Shown piece by piece: positions 1-8,177 of a stretch of DNA of 64,000 bases; position 1 is the stretch's first letter, and each line of letters begins with the position of its first letter. Origin of the DNA: Brevibacillus sp. GTDB lineage: Bacteria > Bacillota > Bacilli > Brevibacillales > Brevibacillaceae. Under the pieces are notes generated by a model, which saw only the letters and a list, made by a program, of their open reading frames with translations, ran no database searches and was not told the DNA's origin. Both the position numbers and the translations under genes were made by a program. The stretch spans positions 124,001 to 188,000 of the forward strand of contig JACDOF010000002.1 in assembly GCA_017656235.1 (NCBI GenBank). Direction: 5' to 3'.

Positions 1-1095
1 ATAAAACCCGGCGATGAAGTGAACAAGGAGACGATCGTCGCCAAGCTGTCCAATCCGGACCTGCTAAAGCTCAAGGGTGTGTTTGGCCCAAGCCAGATCA
101 AGCACTTCAAGGAAGGGATGGAAGTCACCGTGTTTCTCAGCGGCTCGCTCACGTACCTTCCGGCCAAAGTGGTGAAAGTGGATCGATCCGGAAGGGCTTC
201 CAGCGGAGGGGGCGTGCGCCATGAAGTAGAAGTGGTGCTGGACAATCCAGGGGCGGTGCATCCTTCCGAGAAAGGTTCGATCCAGTACAAAACACCTGAT
301 GGGCTGCTCGTGAACAGTTGGGAGAGCAGCAACTTTGAGGTCGTCGACGACATTGAGATCAGGGCGGGTACGATTGGGAAGGTAAACACGGTTCTGATCG
401 AAAAAGACGATACCGTAGGCAAAGGTCAGGTCATCGCCAAAATTGATTTGACCGACACTGAACTGCAAATCCAGGAAAAAGAATTGGCGCTCAAAGAATC
501 AGAGCTCATCCTGCAGCAAAAGAAAGCGGATGCGGCCAAGGCTCGCGTGGTGTCCCCGATCAGCGGGCAGATCACGGACCTGGACATCAAAGCGGGAGAG
601 CGCGTGGACAGCGGCAAAACGGTGATGGTTGTGATCGATACCTCCGAGGTCTACATGAAGGCAAGCGTTGACGAGGTGGACATTCCATACATCAAGGAAG
701 GACAAGCCGTGGATGTTTACGTGACGGCTTACGGCACAGAGGTCTTTCCGGGAGAAGTGGTGAAAGTGCCGCAGCAGGGGACAACCAAGGATAATTCCGT
801 CCGGTTTGAAGTGGAGATACTGGTCAAGGACGGAGCGAAAATGAAGCACGGGATGACCGGAGACTGTGACATCATTGTTCACCACAAGGAAAATGTTCCG
901 CGACTTCCTTATAACGTAGTCGAGATTCTCGAAGAGGGTAAAGGAACGGTCATGGTGAAGAATCCGGAGAACGGCGAACCGATGCCCAAAGAAGTGGAAA
1001 TCGGTATCGAGGGCACGGAGTATGTGGAGATCAAGAGCGGATTGTCTCCGGGCGATGAAGTGCTGCTGATGGGCGGCATGGATTTCAGAGGTTAA
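1..1095 (+). CDS. HlyD/MacA-type efflux periplasmic adaptor, 5' end missing
   Basis: The reading frame is open from the first base of the window (I-K-P-G-D-E-V...), so the N-terminus with its membrane anchor lies outside. The visible part has a lipoyl/biotinyl-like stretch (PGDEV), a second one around 'GTIGKVNTVLIEKDDTVGKGQ', a short helical hairpin rich in K/E, the 'SPISGQI' return strand, a beta-barrel segment and a C-terminal 'GLSPGDEVLL'. This order is typical of HlyD/MacA/YknX adaptors, which link an inner-membrane ABC or other exporter to the outside. The partner transporter is not seen downstream, so it is probably upstream. The family call is firm; the substrate is unknown. Confidence 0.8.
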   Translation: MKPGDEVNKETIVAKLSNPDLLKLKGVFGPSQIKHFKEGMEVTVFLSGSLTYLPAKVVKVDRSGRASSGGGVRHEVEVVLDNPGAVHPSEKGSIQYKTPDGLLVNSWESSNFEVVDDIEIRAGTIGKVNTVLIEKDDTVGKGQVIAKIDLTDTELQIQEKELALKESELILQQKKADAAKARVVSPISGQITDLDIKAGERVDSGKTVMVVIDTSEVYMKASVDEVDIPYIKEGQAVDVYVTAYGTEVFPGEVVKVPQQGTTKDNSVRFEVEILVKDGAKMKHGMTGDCDIIVHHKENVPRLPYNVVEILEEGKGTVMVKNPENGEPMPKEVEIGIEGTEYVEIKSGLSPGDEVLLMGGMDFRG

Positions 1096-1265
1096 TGGAG
1101 GGACAGCACGGTTTTGGCCAACCTGCCAGCGAAACGACGGATCCGCAGGGAAATCGCAGCGGCAGCAGGATCACGTCGCTGCGGGACATCGTTTTGCCGC
1201 TGCCCCTGCGGATCGTCGTGGAGCGATCCTGGACTGCTTCCTCGCTGGTTGGCCACCGGAAGTGA
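1095..1265 (+). CDS. Possible 56-aa ORF coupled to the adaptor stop (TAATG); maybe a gene remnant
   Basis: The ATG overlaps the TAA stop of the adaptor gene, which is typical of translational coupling, and the frame runs 56 codons to TGA. The product begins MEGQHGFGQ and has a short hydrophobic patch (DIVLPLPLRIVV). I do not recognise it. It could be the first codons of a permease whose remainder has been lost, because a dispersed repeat and a terminator-like hairpin follow directly. No independent ribosome binding site is obvious. Confidence 0.25.
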   Translation: MEGQHGFGQPASETTDPQGNRSGSRITSLRDIVLPLPLRIVVERSWTASSLVGHRK

Positions 1266-1275
1266 GCGCGAAAAA

Positions 1276-1314
1276 CGCCCCACTCGTATTCACGACACTA
1301 TGTCTGCAGTCTGA
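1276..1314 (+). repeat. Dispersed 39-bp repeat, copy 1 (before a terminator-like hairpin)
   Basis: This 39-base block matches 23876-23914 with only two differences (A/T at 1300, G/A at 1309). Its core, GACACTATGTCTGCAGTCTG (1294-1313), is also found in altered form at 61872-61891. It contains the small dyad GACA-N3-TGTC. A hairpin unrelated in sequence follows directly, as in copy 2. Confidence 0.8.
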
Positions 1315-1316
1315 AG

Positions 1317-1340
1317 GGGTACCTGAAGCGGGTACCCTCT
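1317..1340 (+). terminator. Terminator-like hairpin after repeat copy 1
   Basis: A perfect 7-bp stem, GGGTACC / GGTACCC, with a 7-nt loop (1324-1330), followed by TCTATAGTTTT. The T-tract is weak, so termination efficiency is uncertain. It would end transcription of the adaptor gene. Confidence 0.5.
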
Positions 1341-1403
1341 ATAGTTTTCCGCGCATTCCGCGCTTCCCGTACGAAGCAAGCTGTCCTGCCGCACAACAAA
1401 CGC

Positions 1404-1432
1404 TTCAAATAGGGGCTTCAATATCATATAAT
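1404..1432 (+). promoter_or_regulatory. Candidate sigma-A promoter of modABC
   Basis: TTCAAA (1404-1409), 17-bp spacer, TATAAT (1427-1432). It lies about 60 bp before modA. I see no convincing ModE-type palindrome or Moco riboswitch in the 180 bp upstream of modA. The rest of 1341-1495 shows nothing else. Confidence 0.55.
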
Positions 1433-1495
1433 CAGCTATAACTTTATCGCTCGATAATAGATTACTGGAAACGGTTTGAGGGTGGAGGGAATACC

Positions 1496-2305
1496 TTGAC
1501 TCGTTGGGCCTGCATGGGTTGGTTATTGTTGACGGTGCTGTTTGCGGTCGCCTGTACGTCTGCGCAGCCGCACGCACCGCATGGTGACTCGATTTCTTCG
1601 GGTGCTTCACCGGCAGGGCAGACGGAACTGATGATCTCCGCTGCCGCCAGTTTGACGGACGCCTTGCAGGAAATCAAAAAATCGTTTGAGGAACGATATC
1701 CTGCGATTACCCTTACGTTTACCTTTGGCAGTTCGGGACATCTGGCCAGACAGATTGAACAGGGAGCACCGAGCGATCTCTTTCTGTCGGCCAGCCGGCG
1801 AGAGATGGATACACTGGAGAAGAAACACCTGATCGACAAGGACTCCCGTGTGGATTTCGCGGGAAACCGCCTGGTGCTGATCGCGGCCAAAGAGAGTGCC
1901 TGGGCACTCTCTTCCTTTGAGGAGATCCAGCCGGAACAACTTCAGTATCTGGCGATCGGCGACCCGGAAAGCGTACCGGTCGGCCAATACGCAAAAGAGG
2001 TGCTGCAGTCGCTGATGCTGTGGGATGCTCTGGAAGGCAAGCTGGTGCTTGGTGCTGATGTTCGACAGGTGCTTACCTATGTGGAATCGGGAAATGTCGA
2101 ACTGGGCATTGTGTATTCCAGCGATACGGTTGTCTCCTCAAAAGTAAACGTGCTGGCAGCGGCCAGACCGGAGTGGCACAAGCCAATTCTCTATCCGGCG
2201 GCCATTGTCGCCGAATCACCGCACAAGAGGGAAGCGCGGGTGTTCCTGGACTACCTGACAGGGGAGCAAGGAAAGCGTGTCCTCAAAAAATACGGGTTTC
2301 AATAA
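1496..2305 (+). CDS. modA: Molybdate ABC transporter substrate-binding lipoprotein
   Basis: Extracellular lipoprotein that captures molybdate (or tungstate) for ModB. The TTG start is placed by the GGTGGAGGG box about 6 nt upstream; an ATG seven codons later is the alternative. The signal peptide ends in FAVAC, with Cys20 as the likely lipidated residue. The mature part opens with 'MISAAASLTDALQEI' and 'FTFGSSGHLARQIEQGAPSD', the hallmark ModA strand and anion-binding loops, and continues with 'SRVDFAGNRLVLI'. The length of 269 aa is normal. First gene of modABC, 6 bp before modB. Confidence 0.93.
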   Translation: MTRWACMGWLLLTVLFAVACTSAQPHAPHGDSISSGASPAGQTELMISAAASLTDALQEIKKSFEERYPAITLTFTFGSSGHLARQIEQGAPSDLFLSASRREMDTLEKKHLIDKDSRVDFAGNRLVLIAAKESAWALSSFEEIQPEQLQYLAIGDPESVPVGQYAKEVLQSLMLWDALEGKLVLGADVRQVLTYVESGNVELGIVYSSDTVVSSKVNVLAAARPEWHKPILYPAAIVAESPHKREARVFLDYLTGEQGKRVLKKYGFQ

Positions 2306-2311
2306 GGTGGT

Positions 2312-3001
2312 ATGATGGAGCACACTACGTTTTCGCCGCTGCTCTTGTCGCTGAAGGTGGCCGGAGTCTCCACGGTGATCGTGTTTTTGACGGGCATGTT
2401 GCTTGCGCGGTTATTGGCGCGCCGCTCGTTTCCGGGCAAGGGGGTGCTGGAGGCACTGTTTCTATTGCCGCTGGTCCTGCCCCCCACGGTAGTCGGCTTC
2501 GGCCTTTTGGTTCTGTTTGGCAAAAACGGAATCATCGGCAAGTGGCTGTTAGCCCTCTTTGATCTCCAGGTGGTGTTTACCTGGGTGGGAGCGGTGATTG
2601 CCTCGGTCGTGGTCTCCTTTCCGCTGATGTATCAAAGCGCAGCCGCCGCCTTTGCCAGCATCGACCAAAAACTGGAACAGGCGGCCAAGACGATGGGGGC
2701 TTCCGCCTGGAAAGTGTTCTGGACGATTACATTTCCGTTGGCCTGGCCCGGACTGTTGGCCGGGCTTCTTCTCTCCTTTGCGCGGGCTCTTGGTGAATTC
2801 GGGGCAACGTTGATGCTGGCGGGAAACATCCCGGGCAGGACGGATACGCTTCCAGTCGCCATCTATTCCGCGGTAGTGGCCGGCCGTATGGAGGATGCCG
2901 CCTTTTGGGTAGTCATCATCGTCGCGCTGGGCTTTAGTATGATGATGTGGCTCAACTGGTGGAATGGCCGCCGACTGCGCCGGTTTACCGAGGAGAGATA
3001 A
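2312..3001 (+). CDS. modB: Molybdate ABC transporter permease
   Basis: Integral membrane permease of the ModB/CysTW type, 229 aa, with about five hydrophobic segments. The cytoplasmic EAA loop is seen as 'QAAKTMGASAWKVFWTITFPLAWPG', which contacts ModC, and it is followed by the family's 'RALGEFGATLMLAGNIPGRTDT'. The ATG has AAGGTGG just upstream. It sits between modA and modC with short gaps, so one operon is very likely. Confidence 0.94.
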   Translation: MMEHTTFSPLLLSLKVAGVSTVIVFLTGMLLARLLARRSFPGKGVLEALFLLPLVLPPTVVGFGLLVLFGKNGIIGKWLLALFDLQVVFTWVGAVIASVVVSFPLMYQSAAAAFASIDQKLEQAAKTMGASAWKVFWTITFPLAWPGLLAGLLLSFARALGEFGATLMLAGNIPGRTDTLPVAIYSAVVAGRMEDAAFWVVIIVALGFSMMMWLNWWNGRRLRRFTEER

Positions 3002-3016
3002 GAGGAGGGAAAGCCG

Positions 3017-3667
3017 ATGCTGTCTGTTCGGCTCTATAAACAACTGCCTCACTTCACATTGGACGTGCAATTCGAGATGAACGGCGAAATTCTCGTGTTG
3101 TTTGGCCCATCCGGTTCGGGGAAAACAACCATTCTGAACTGCATCGCCGGTCTGGTTCAGCCGGACAGCGGGTGGATCCGGCTGCACGGGGTGTCGTTTG
3201 TCGAGGATAAAGGAAAACCGCTGCCGCCCCAGCAGCGGCAGGTGGGCTACCTTTTTCAGGAATACGCCTTGTTTCCGCACATGACGGTCGAAAAAAACAT
3301 CGCTTACGGCATGAAACAGAAGGAGCAGTCCTGGCAAAAGCTTGAACCGCTGCTCGCGGTACTGGGCATCACTCACCTGCTGCCCAAGTATCCGCATCAG
3401 ATTTCGGGCGGAGAAAAGCAGCGGGTGGCGCTGGCCAGGGCGTTAGCCACAGAGCCGTCCATCCTGCTCCTGGACGAGCCTTTTTCGGCACTGGATGAGG
3501 AGACGCGCGAGAAGTGTCGGCAAGAACTGCTGCGGATTCACGCCATGTGGAGGATTCCGTTTCTCGTCGTGACCCACGACCGCGACGAAGCGGACAAGCT
3601 GGGGGATACGATTCTGTTTCTGGACAGAGGCAGGGTGAGCAGGGTGCAGAGAAACAGCGACAAGTAA
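3017..3667 (+). CDS. modC: Molybdate ABC transporter ATP-binding protein, short form
   Basis: Drives molybdate import. Walker A is GPSGSGKT (residues 30-37), the Q-loop lies in 'GYLFQEYALFPHMT', the signature is SGGEKQR, Walker B is ILLLDEPFSALD and the switch His is in 'VVTHDRDEA'. The 216-aa protein stops after the nucleotide-binding domain, whereas many ModC proteins (about 350 aa) carry a C-terminal Mop domain that senses molybdate. Strong AGAGGAGGG box before the ATG. No clear terminator follows before the lacI promoter. Confidence 0.9.
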   Translation: MLSVRLYKQLPHFTLDVQFEMNGEILVLFGPSGSGKTTILNCIAGLVQPDSGWIRLHGVSFVEDKGKPLPPQQRQVGYLFQEYALFPHMTVEKNIAYGMKQKEQSWQKLEPLLAVLGITHLLPKYPHQISGGEKQRVALARALATEPSILLLDEPFSALDEETREKCRQELLRIHAMWRIPFLVVTHDRDEADKLGDTILFLDRGRVSRVQRNSDK

Positions 3668-3718
3668 TTTTTTGAAGGAGCAGCGGGCCGTTTCCAGTGA
3701 AAAAAAGAAAGCAGGATC

Positions 3719-3748
3719 TTGACTTGGGACCGGATCTTGTATTACGAT
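3719..3748 (+). promoter_or_regulatory. Promoter of the lacI-type gene
   Basis: TTGACT (3719-3724), 18-bp spacer, TACGAT (3743-3748). The operator at 3753-3768 covers the expected transcription start, which fits autorepression. Confidence 0.65.
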
Positions 3749-3752
3749 CAGG

Positions 3753-3768
3753 CTGTAAACGTTTACAG
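3753..3768. promoter_or_regulatory. LacI-family operator 1 (CTGTAAACGTTTACAG)
   Basis: A perfect 16-bp palindrome with the central CG typical of LacI-family operators. An identical copy lies at 4851-4866, on the other side of the lacI gene. Position and identity point to binding by the adjacent regulator. Confidence 0.85.
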
Positions 3769-3791
3769 TAACAGCAGCAGGACGTGTTGAG

Positions 3792-4826
3792 ATGAAAAAC
3801 CTGACGATAAAAGACGTTGCCAAACGGGCCAATGTGTCGATCGCAACGGTTTCCAGGGTGATTAACAACAAGCCCTGGGCCTCGGAGGAAGCGAAGCAAA
3901 GAGTATGGCGGGCGATTAAAGAGCTTGGCTATGAACCAAATGCTTTGGCCAGGGGGCTGGTCAGCGGCAGATCCAATACGATCGGCGTGTTGATTCCCGA
4001 TGTCTCCAACCTGTTCTTTGCGGAAGTGTTCCGCGGCATGGAAGATGCCGTACATGAGCGCAACAGCAATGTCTTTATCTGCAACACCGATTCCAACCGG
4101 ACACGGATGCTCAAGTACATCAAACTGTTAAAGGAAAAGCAGATCGAAGGAGTCATCTTTACCAGTGAAGAGGTGACGGAAGAATACCTGGCAGCACTTA
4201 AGCAGCTTCATGTGCCCGTTGTGCTGGTGGCGACAGCCTCTGCCGCTTGCAGCCTGCCTACGGTGAAGGTGGATGATTACCAGGCGGTTTATGATGCAGT
4301 CATCTATCTGGTCGAGCGCGGACACCGTGAGATCGGCATGATCAGCGGACCATTGGGCGATGCCATCGCCGGCCGCCCCCGGTTTGACGGTTTTCGGGCC
4401 GCACTGGCCGACTGTGGTCTTCGCTGTACGGAAGAGAATGTGGCCTTTGGTGATTACCGTTTCCACAGCGGACGAAGCGCGCTGCGGGAGCTGTGGCAGC
4501 GCAACCGCCAGCTTACCGCCGTGATTGCCAGCAGCGATGAGATGGCCCTGGGAGCGATGGTGGAGGCGAGCAAGATGGGGATTTCCGTGCCGGAACAGCT
4601 GTCTGTAATGGGTTTTGACAACGTGCGGCTTGCCGAGATGTCCAATCCTGCGCTGACCACAGTTGCCCAGCCGCTGTACGAAATGGGCTACAGGGGAGCA
4701 GAACTGTTGTTTGAGTTGATTCACCAGAAGGAGAGCGAAGGGAAAAGCGGTTGGAGCGGGCCGTTGATTCGGATGCCGCATCGGATTGTCGAAAGAGAAT
4801 CCGTTCAAAGACGAACACAAGAATAG
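3792..4826 (+). CDS. LacI-family transcriptional regulator of the sugar-uptake cluster
   Basis: 344 aa, standard LacI architecture. The N-terminal helix-turn-helix is 'TIKDVAKRANVSIATVSRVINN' and the hinge helix is 'NALARGL' (about residues 52-58). A periplasmic-binding-protein-like sensor domain follows ('TIGVLIPDVSNLFFAEV', 'VMGFDNVRLAEMSNPALTTV'). It is flanked by two identical palindromic operators, so it probably represses itself and the downstream importer until a sugar, perhaps a malto-oligosaccharide, is bound. The inducer is inferred from neighbours only. Confidence 0.9.
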   Translation: MKNLTIKDVAKRANVSIATVSRVINNKPWASEEAKQRVWRAIKELGYEPNALARGLVSGRSNTIGVLIPDVSNLFFAEVFRGMEDAVHERNSNVFICNTDSNRTRMLKYIKLLKEKQIEGVIFTSEEVTEEYLAALKQLHVPVVLVATASAACSLPTVKVDDYQAVYDAVIYLVERGHREIGMISGPLGDAIAGRPRFDGFRAALADCGLRCTEENVAFGDYRFHSGRSALRELWQRNRQLTAVIASSDEMALGAMVEASKMGISVPEQLSVMGFDNVRLAEMSNPALTTVAQPLYEMGYRGAELLFELIHQKESEGKSGWSGPLIRMPHRIVERESVQRRTQE

Positions 4827-4841
4827 GCTCGTCTTCTTTTT
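4808..4841 (+). terminator. Weak hairpin with T-run at the lacI 3' end
   Basis: AAGACGA (4808-4814) pairs with TCGTCTT (4829-4835) around a 14-nt loop that contains the lacI stop, followed by CTTTTTT. It may act as a partial terminator between lacI and the importer genes. Confidence 0.4.
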
Positions 4842-4850
4842 TCACATCGG

Positions 4851-4866
4851 CTGTAAACGTTTACAG
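4851..4866. promoter_or_regulatory. LacI-family operator 2, upstream of the importer operon
   Basis: Identical 16-bp palindrome to 3753-3768, placed 34 bp before the first permease start. I find no consensus promoter next to it, so it may act as a roadblock on read-through from lacI or overlap a weak promoter. Confidence 0.85.
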
Positions 4867-4900
4867 CCAAGTTGACTTGTATGCCAGAGGAGGGGACGAC

Positions 4901-5752
4901 ATGGTTCTGTTCCGCAAGTACCGGCTGGAGATGCTGATGCTGCTCCCCTTGGTTTTGTACATCTTTTTCTTTACGCTGCTGCCCGTACTGCAAACCATTT
5001 TCATCAGTTTTGTCGAACCGCAGTCGCAGCAGTTTACACTTCGGCACTACCAGACGCTGTTCGCCGATCTCAACTTTGACCGTGCCTTGTTTAATACCCT
5101 GTTCATCACAATCGTCGGAATCATCTTGCAGCTTGTTGTCGGGTTGGCCATTGCCCTGATGCTGAAGCAGAAATTTGCCGGCCGGGGATTCTTTCGGTCG
5201 CTGCTGTTGGTGCCGATGGGAGTCCCGACACTGGTCTCCGGCGTCACCCTGCTGTTCATCTTCGGCCAAACCGGTTACTTCAACGAACTGCTCTGGCGTC
5301 TTGGCTTGATCGAAACGCAGCCGTTCTGGCTGGGCGGCGGACTGGAGACGCTGTTTGTGATTATTTTCGCCGACATGTGGAAAGTGCTGCCGCTGACCAT
5401 TCTCATTCTGCTGGCCGGTCTGGAGAGTATTCCGGAAGATGTGTACGAGGCGGCAGCGGTGGACGGGGCTGGCAGCGGCCAGATGTTCTGGCGAATCACA
5501 CTGCCGCTTCTCAAGCCTTCCATCACGATGGCGGTGATCCTGCGTGCGATCGATTCGTTCCGGATTTTTGAACTGCCGCTGGTAATGGCAGGAAAAAACG
5601 CACCCGTTCTTTCCACTTTTGCTTATGAAGCGTTTCGCCGCAACCAATTTGGGTTGTCTGGTGCTGCGGCGACGGTCCTGCTGGTCATTATATTCGTCTT
5701 TATCGTGTTTTATCTGATGGTGCTGGAACGCGGCGACAGGGGGGGAGCGTAG
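4901..5752 (+). CDS. ABC sugar transporter permease, MalF-type
   Basis: 283 aa, about six membrane segments, first of a MalF/MalG-like pair for carbohydrate import. The EAA loop is visible as 'DVYEAAAVDGAGSGQMFWRITLPLLKPSI', the contact site for the shared ATPase. The ATG is preceded by AGAGGAGGGG. The frame is open further upstream into lacI, but that part lacks a ribosome binding site. No ATPase gene is present in the cluster; in Bacillales such importers commonly borrow an MsmX-type ATPase encoded elsewhere. Confidence 0.88.
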   Translation: MVLFRKYRLEMLMLLPLVLYIFFFTLLPVLQTIFISFVEPQSQQFTLRHYQTLFADLNFDRALFNTLFITIVGIILQLVVGLAIALMLKQKFAGRGFFRSLLLVPMGVPTLVSGVTLLFIFGQTGYFNELLWRLGLIETQPFWLGGGLETLFVIIFADMWKVLPLTILILLAGLESIPEDVYEAAAVDGAGSGQMFWRITLPLLKPSITMAVILRAIDSFRIFELPLVMAGKNAPVLSTFAYEAFRRNQFGLSGAAATVLLVIIFVFIVFYLMVLERGDRGGA

Positions 5753-6817
5753 GTGCATCGGAAGAATCACAGACAGCGGGGAGTCAAGCTGGTGCTGTTC
5801 GCCCTGCTGCTGCTCGTCACCTTTTTCATGGTGCTGCCTGTCTACATATTGGTGAAGGTATCCATCAGCGAACCGGAGGAGGTTAATACGGACCACCCAA
5901 CGTTTCTTGTTCACGACGCGACCCTGAAACATTGGAAAAGCATCCTGATGAGCGACGAGAAGACGGAAACCGGCCAGATCGTCTATCGCATCTCCACCGA
6001 TATGTACCGGATTCGGTCTGAGGACGGCGAGCTCATGACAATCACCCCGGACGATCCGTATTCGTTAAACGGCGTGTTTCGCAAGGTGTACTTTCTGGAC
6101 GGGCGGACGGTTACGCTCTCTTTGGAAGAGCTGCAAAAACTTCGTGAGGCGAGCGTGACAAAAAAGACCTTCTTCGGTCAGGAAACGGTGCGCAACCTGT
6201 ATGCGCCGTTATGGAAAAGCTTTCAGGTGGCCACACTGACCACGCTTGCCGCGATTTTGCTGGCGGCACCGGCCGCTTACGTCATCTCCCTGATGCCCAA
6301 ACGGGTAAAGTACACGGTGATATTGTCCCTGTTGTTTACCCGCATGTTTCCTGACGTGGGGATTGCCCTGCCGATTGCCACCCGTTTTTACGAATGGCAG
6401 CTGATCGATACGACCGGCGGTTTGGTCATGGCTCACCTGATCCCCAATCTGCCCTTTCTGGCCTGGATTCTCGTCGGCACGTTTGACGTGATCCCGCGCG
6501 ATCTGGAGAAGGCGGCGATGATTGACGGAGCCAACCGCCTCACCGCCCTGCGCAGGGTGATCCTGCCGCTCGCCGCGCCGGGGATCGGTGTAGGGGCCCT
6601 GTTTGTCTGGCTCAACTCCTGGAACGAATTTATCTTCGCCCGCTATTTGTCCAGCGCGGCGGGAACCCTGCCGATCAAGACCTACGAAGTCATCACGACG
6701 GGCAGCTTTTTTTCCGCTGCTGCCTACGCGACGATTCTGACCATCCCGGTACTGGCCATTACCTTTTACTTGCAGCGTTATTTGCAGTCCGGCATCTTGT
6801 CCGGAGCTGTGAAATAA
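5753..6817 (+). CDS. ABC sugar transporter permease, MalG-type, with a large extracytoplasmic insertion
   Basis: 354 aa against about 275-300 for the family. The GTG start directly follows the TAG of the MalF-type gene. The first membrane segment lies at residues 11-36, and the EAA motif is 'DLEKAAMIDGANRLTALRRVILPLAAPGI'. Between 'LKHWKSIL' (about residue 65) and 'PLWKSFQVATLTT' (about 152) is an extra stretch of some 85 residues, polar and rich in D, T and Y, predicted to lie outside the membrane. It may contact the binding protein or the substrate. The remainder is standard MalG. Confidence 0.87.
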   Translation: MHRKNHRQRGVKLVLFALLLLVTFFMVLPVYILVKVSISEPEEVNTDHPTFLVHDATLKHWKSILMSDEKTETGQIVYRISTDMYRIRSEDGELMTITPDDPYSLNGVFRKVYFLDGRTVTLSLEELQKLREASVTKKTFFGQETVRNLYAPLWKSFQVATLTTLAAILLAAPAAYVISLMPKRVKYTVILSLLFTRMFPDVGIALPIATRFYEWQLIDTTGGLVMAHLIPNLPFLAWILVGTFDVIPRDLEKAAMIDGANRLTALRRVILPLAAPGIGVGALFVWLNSWNEFIFARYLSSAAGTLPIKTYEVITTGSFFSAAAYATILTIPVLAITFYLQRYLQSGILSGAVK

Positions 6818-6847
6818 ACAGTCTAAAGAGAAAAAGGGGCGAGGACA

Positions 6848-8146
6848 ATGCAAAAGAGCAAAGTGTGGAACATCCTCTTCACAGGAATGCTGGCTGCAGC
6901 CCTGGTGCTGACTGGATGCGCCGGCACGACGCAGACAGGGGGAACACAGACAGAACAGGCAGGGACGGAATCGCAGCAGGACAGCGCCCAGCCAGCCGAA
7001 CCGACTGAGGAAAAGGAGAAGGTGCTGCGAGTCGCATTTGGAATGGGCGAGTCGGAATGGAAATTGTTCAACGATGAAATTCTGCCCGCATTCCAGCAGG
7101 AAACCGGAATCAAAGTTGAGGCGATTGAGCTGAAACAGGAGGATCTGGTCAACAACCTGACTGCCCAGGTGCAGTCCGGCAACCTGACGATCGACATGTT
7201 TGCCCAGGACGTGAACAGCCTGTCCAGCCTGGTGACCCGCGATCTGGTTGAGGATTTGTCCGGCTACCGGGACCGCATACCCGATACAGTGATTCCGGGC
7301 ATGATGGAAGCGTCCCAGTTTGACGGAAAACTGCTGTTCCTGCCGTACCGGCCCAACGTGGAAATCGCCTTCTACAATCAAAAGAAGTTTGAGGAATACG
7401 GGTTAGAGGTTCCTAAAAACTGGGACGACTTATTGCAGGTGGCCCAGGCGTTCAAGGAAAAGACCGGGCAGGGTCGGGTCGCGATCAAAGCCAACCTGCA
7501 GATCGACAACATTCTGCACATGTTTGAGTTCATCAAGGCGGCAGGCGGCGATCCGTACCAGCTGAATGACGAGGGAAGCGTGACGGCGTTTGCGTTCATG
7601 CAAAAGCTGTACCCGCTGTTAAATGAGCAGAGTACGACCGCCAACTGGGATACGATGAACCAGTATTTGGAGAAAGACAGCGTTTATCTGGGCCAAAACT
7701 GGCCGTTCTATATCCCGGAGTTCCACAAGAATGGGAAAGACGAAATCCAGGCCTACAGCGGCTGGGCCGGTCCGGTTAAAGAGGTGCACCTGCTCGGCGG
7801 TGAGGTAATCGGCATCCCCAAAGGCTCAACCAAGCTGGACGAAGCGATTCGTTTTGCCGAGTACCTGATGTCAAAGCCGGTTCAGGAGCTTCTGGTCAGT
7901 CAATTGGCCTGGCCGGCGGTGCGCTCCGATGCCTACGGACTGGTACAAGGATATCAGAAACCGTACTTTGAGGCGATCAAGGGAGCATTGGACAAAGCGG
8001 AACCGCGCGGCAACGTGCCGTACTGGGCGGATGCGGAGAAGATCTACCTGGAAGCCTTCCAGAAAGCGGTGATGAACGGCGAGGATGTCAAGACCACGCT
8101 GGATGAAGCGGCAAAACAACTGGAGCAGATCAAGAACAAGCAGTAG
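6848..8146 (+). CDS. ABC sugar-binding lipoprotein (family 1 extracellular solute-binding)
   Basis: 432 aa. The signal peptide ends at the lipobox LTGC (Cys24), followed by a low-complexity T/Q/E linker (residues 26-60) that tethers the protein to the membrane. The body has the family features 'WKLFNDEILPAFQQETGIKVEAIE', 'DMFAQDVNSL' and 'LLFLPYRPNVEIAFYNQKKFEEYGL'. It follows the two permeases by 30 bp in the same operon and would deliver an oligosaccharide to them. Substrate inferred as an alpha-glucan fragment because a GH15 enzyme follows. Confidence 0.9.
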   Translation: MQKSKVWNILFTGMLAAALVLTGCAGTTQTGGTQTEQAGTESQQDSAQPAEPTEEKEKVLRVAFGMGESEWKLFNDEILPAFQQETGIKVEAIELKQEDLVNNLTAQVQSGNLTIDMFAQDVNSLSSLVTRDLVEDLSGYRDRIPDTVIPGMMEASQFDGKLLFLPYRPNVEIAFYNQKKFEEYGLEVPKNWDDLLQVAQAFKEKTGQGRVAIKANLQIDNILHMFEFIKAAGGDPYQLNDEGSVTAFAFMQKLYPLLNEQSTTANWDTMNQYLEKDSVYLGQNWPFYIPEFHKNGKDEIQAYSGWAGPVKEVHLLGGEVIGIPKGSTKLDEAIRFAEYLMSKPVQELLVSQLAWPAVRSDAYGLVQGYQKPYFEAIKGALDKAEPRGNVPYWADAEKIYLEAFQKAVMNGEDVKTTLDEAAKQLEQIKNKQ

Positions 8147-8177
8147 GACGAGATGAGCGCGAAGAGGTGGATGGTGA

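Noticed and set aside
1114-1314. 66-codon frame over the repeat and the region before modA
   Set aside because: No ribosome binding site, composition rich in Arg/Ser/Cys, and it crosses the dispersed repeat and ends inside it.
4751-4900. 50-codon upstream extension of the MalF-type permease
   Set aside because: It overlaps lacI and both the terminator-like hairpin and operator 2. The ATG at 4901 has the proper ribosome binding site and starts with a normal permease N-terminus.
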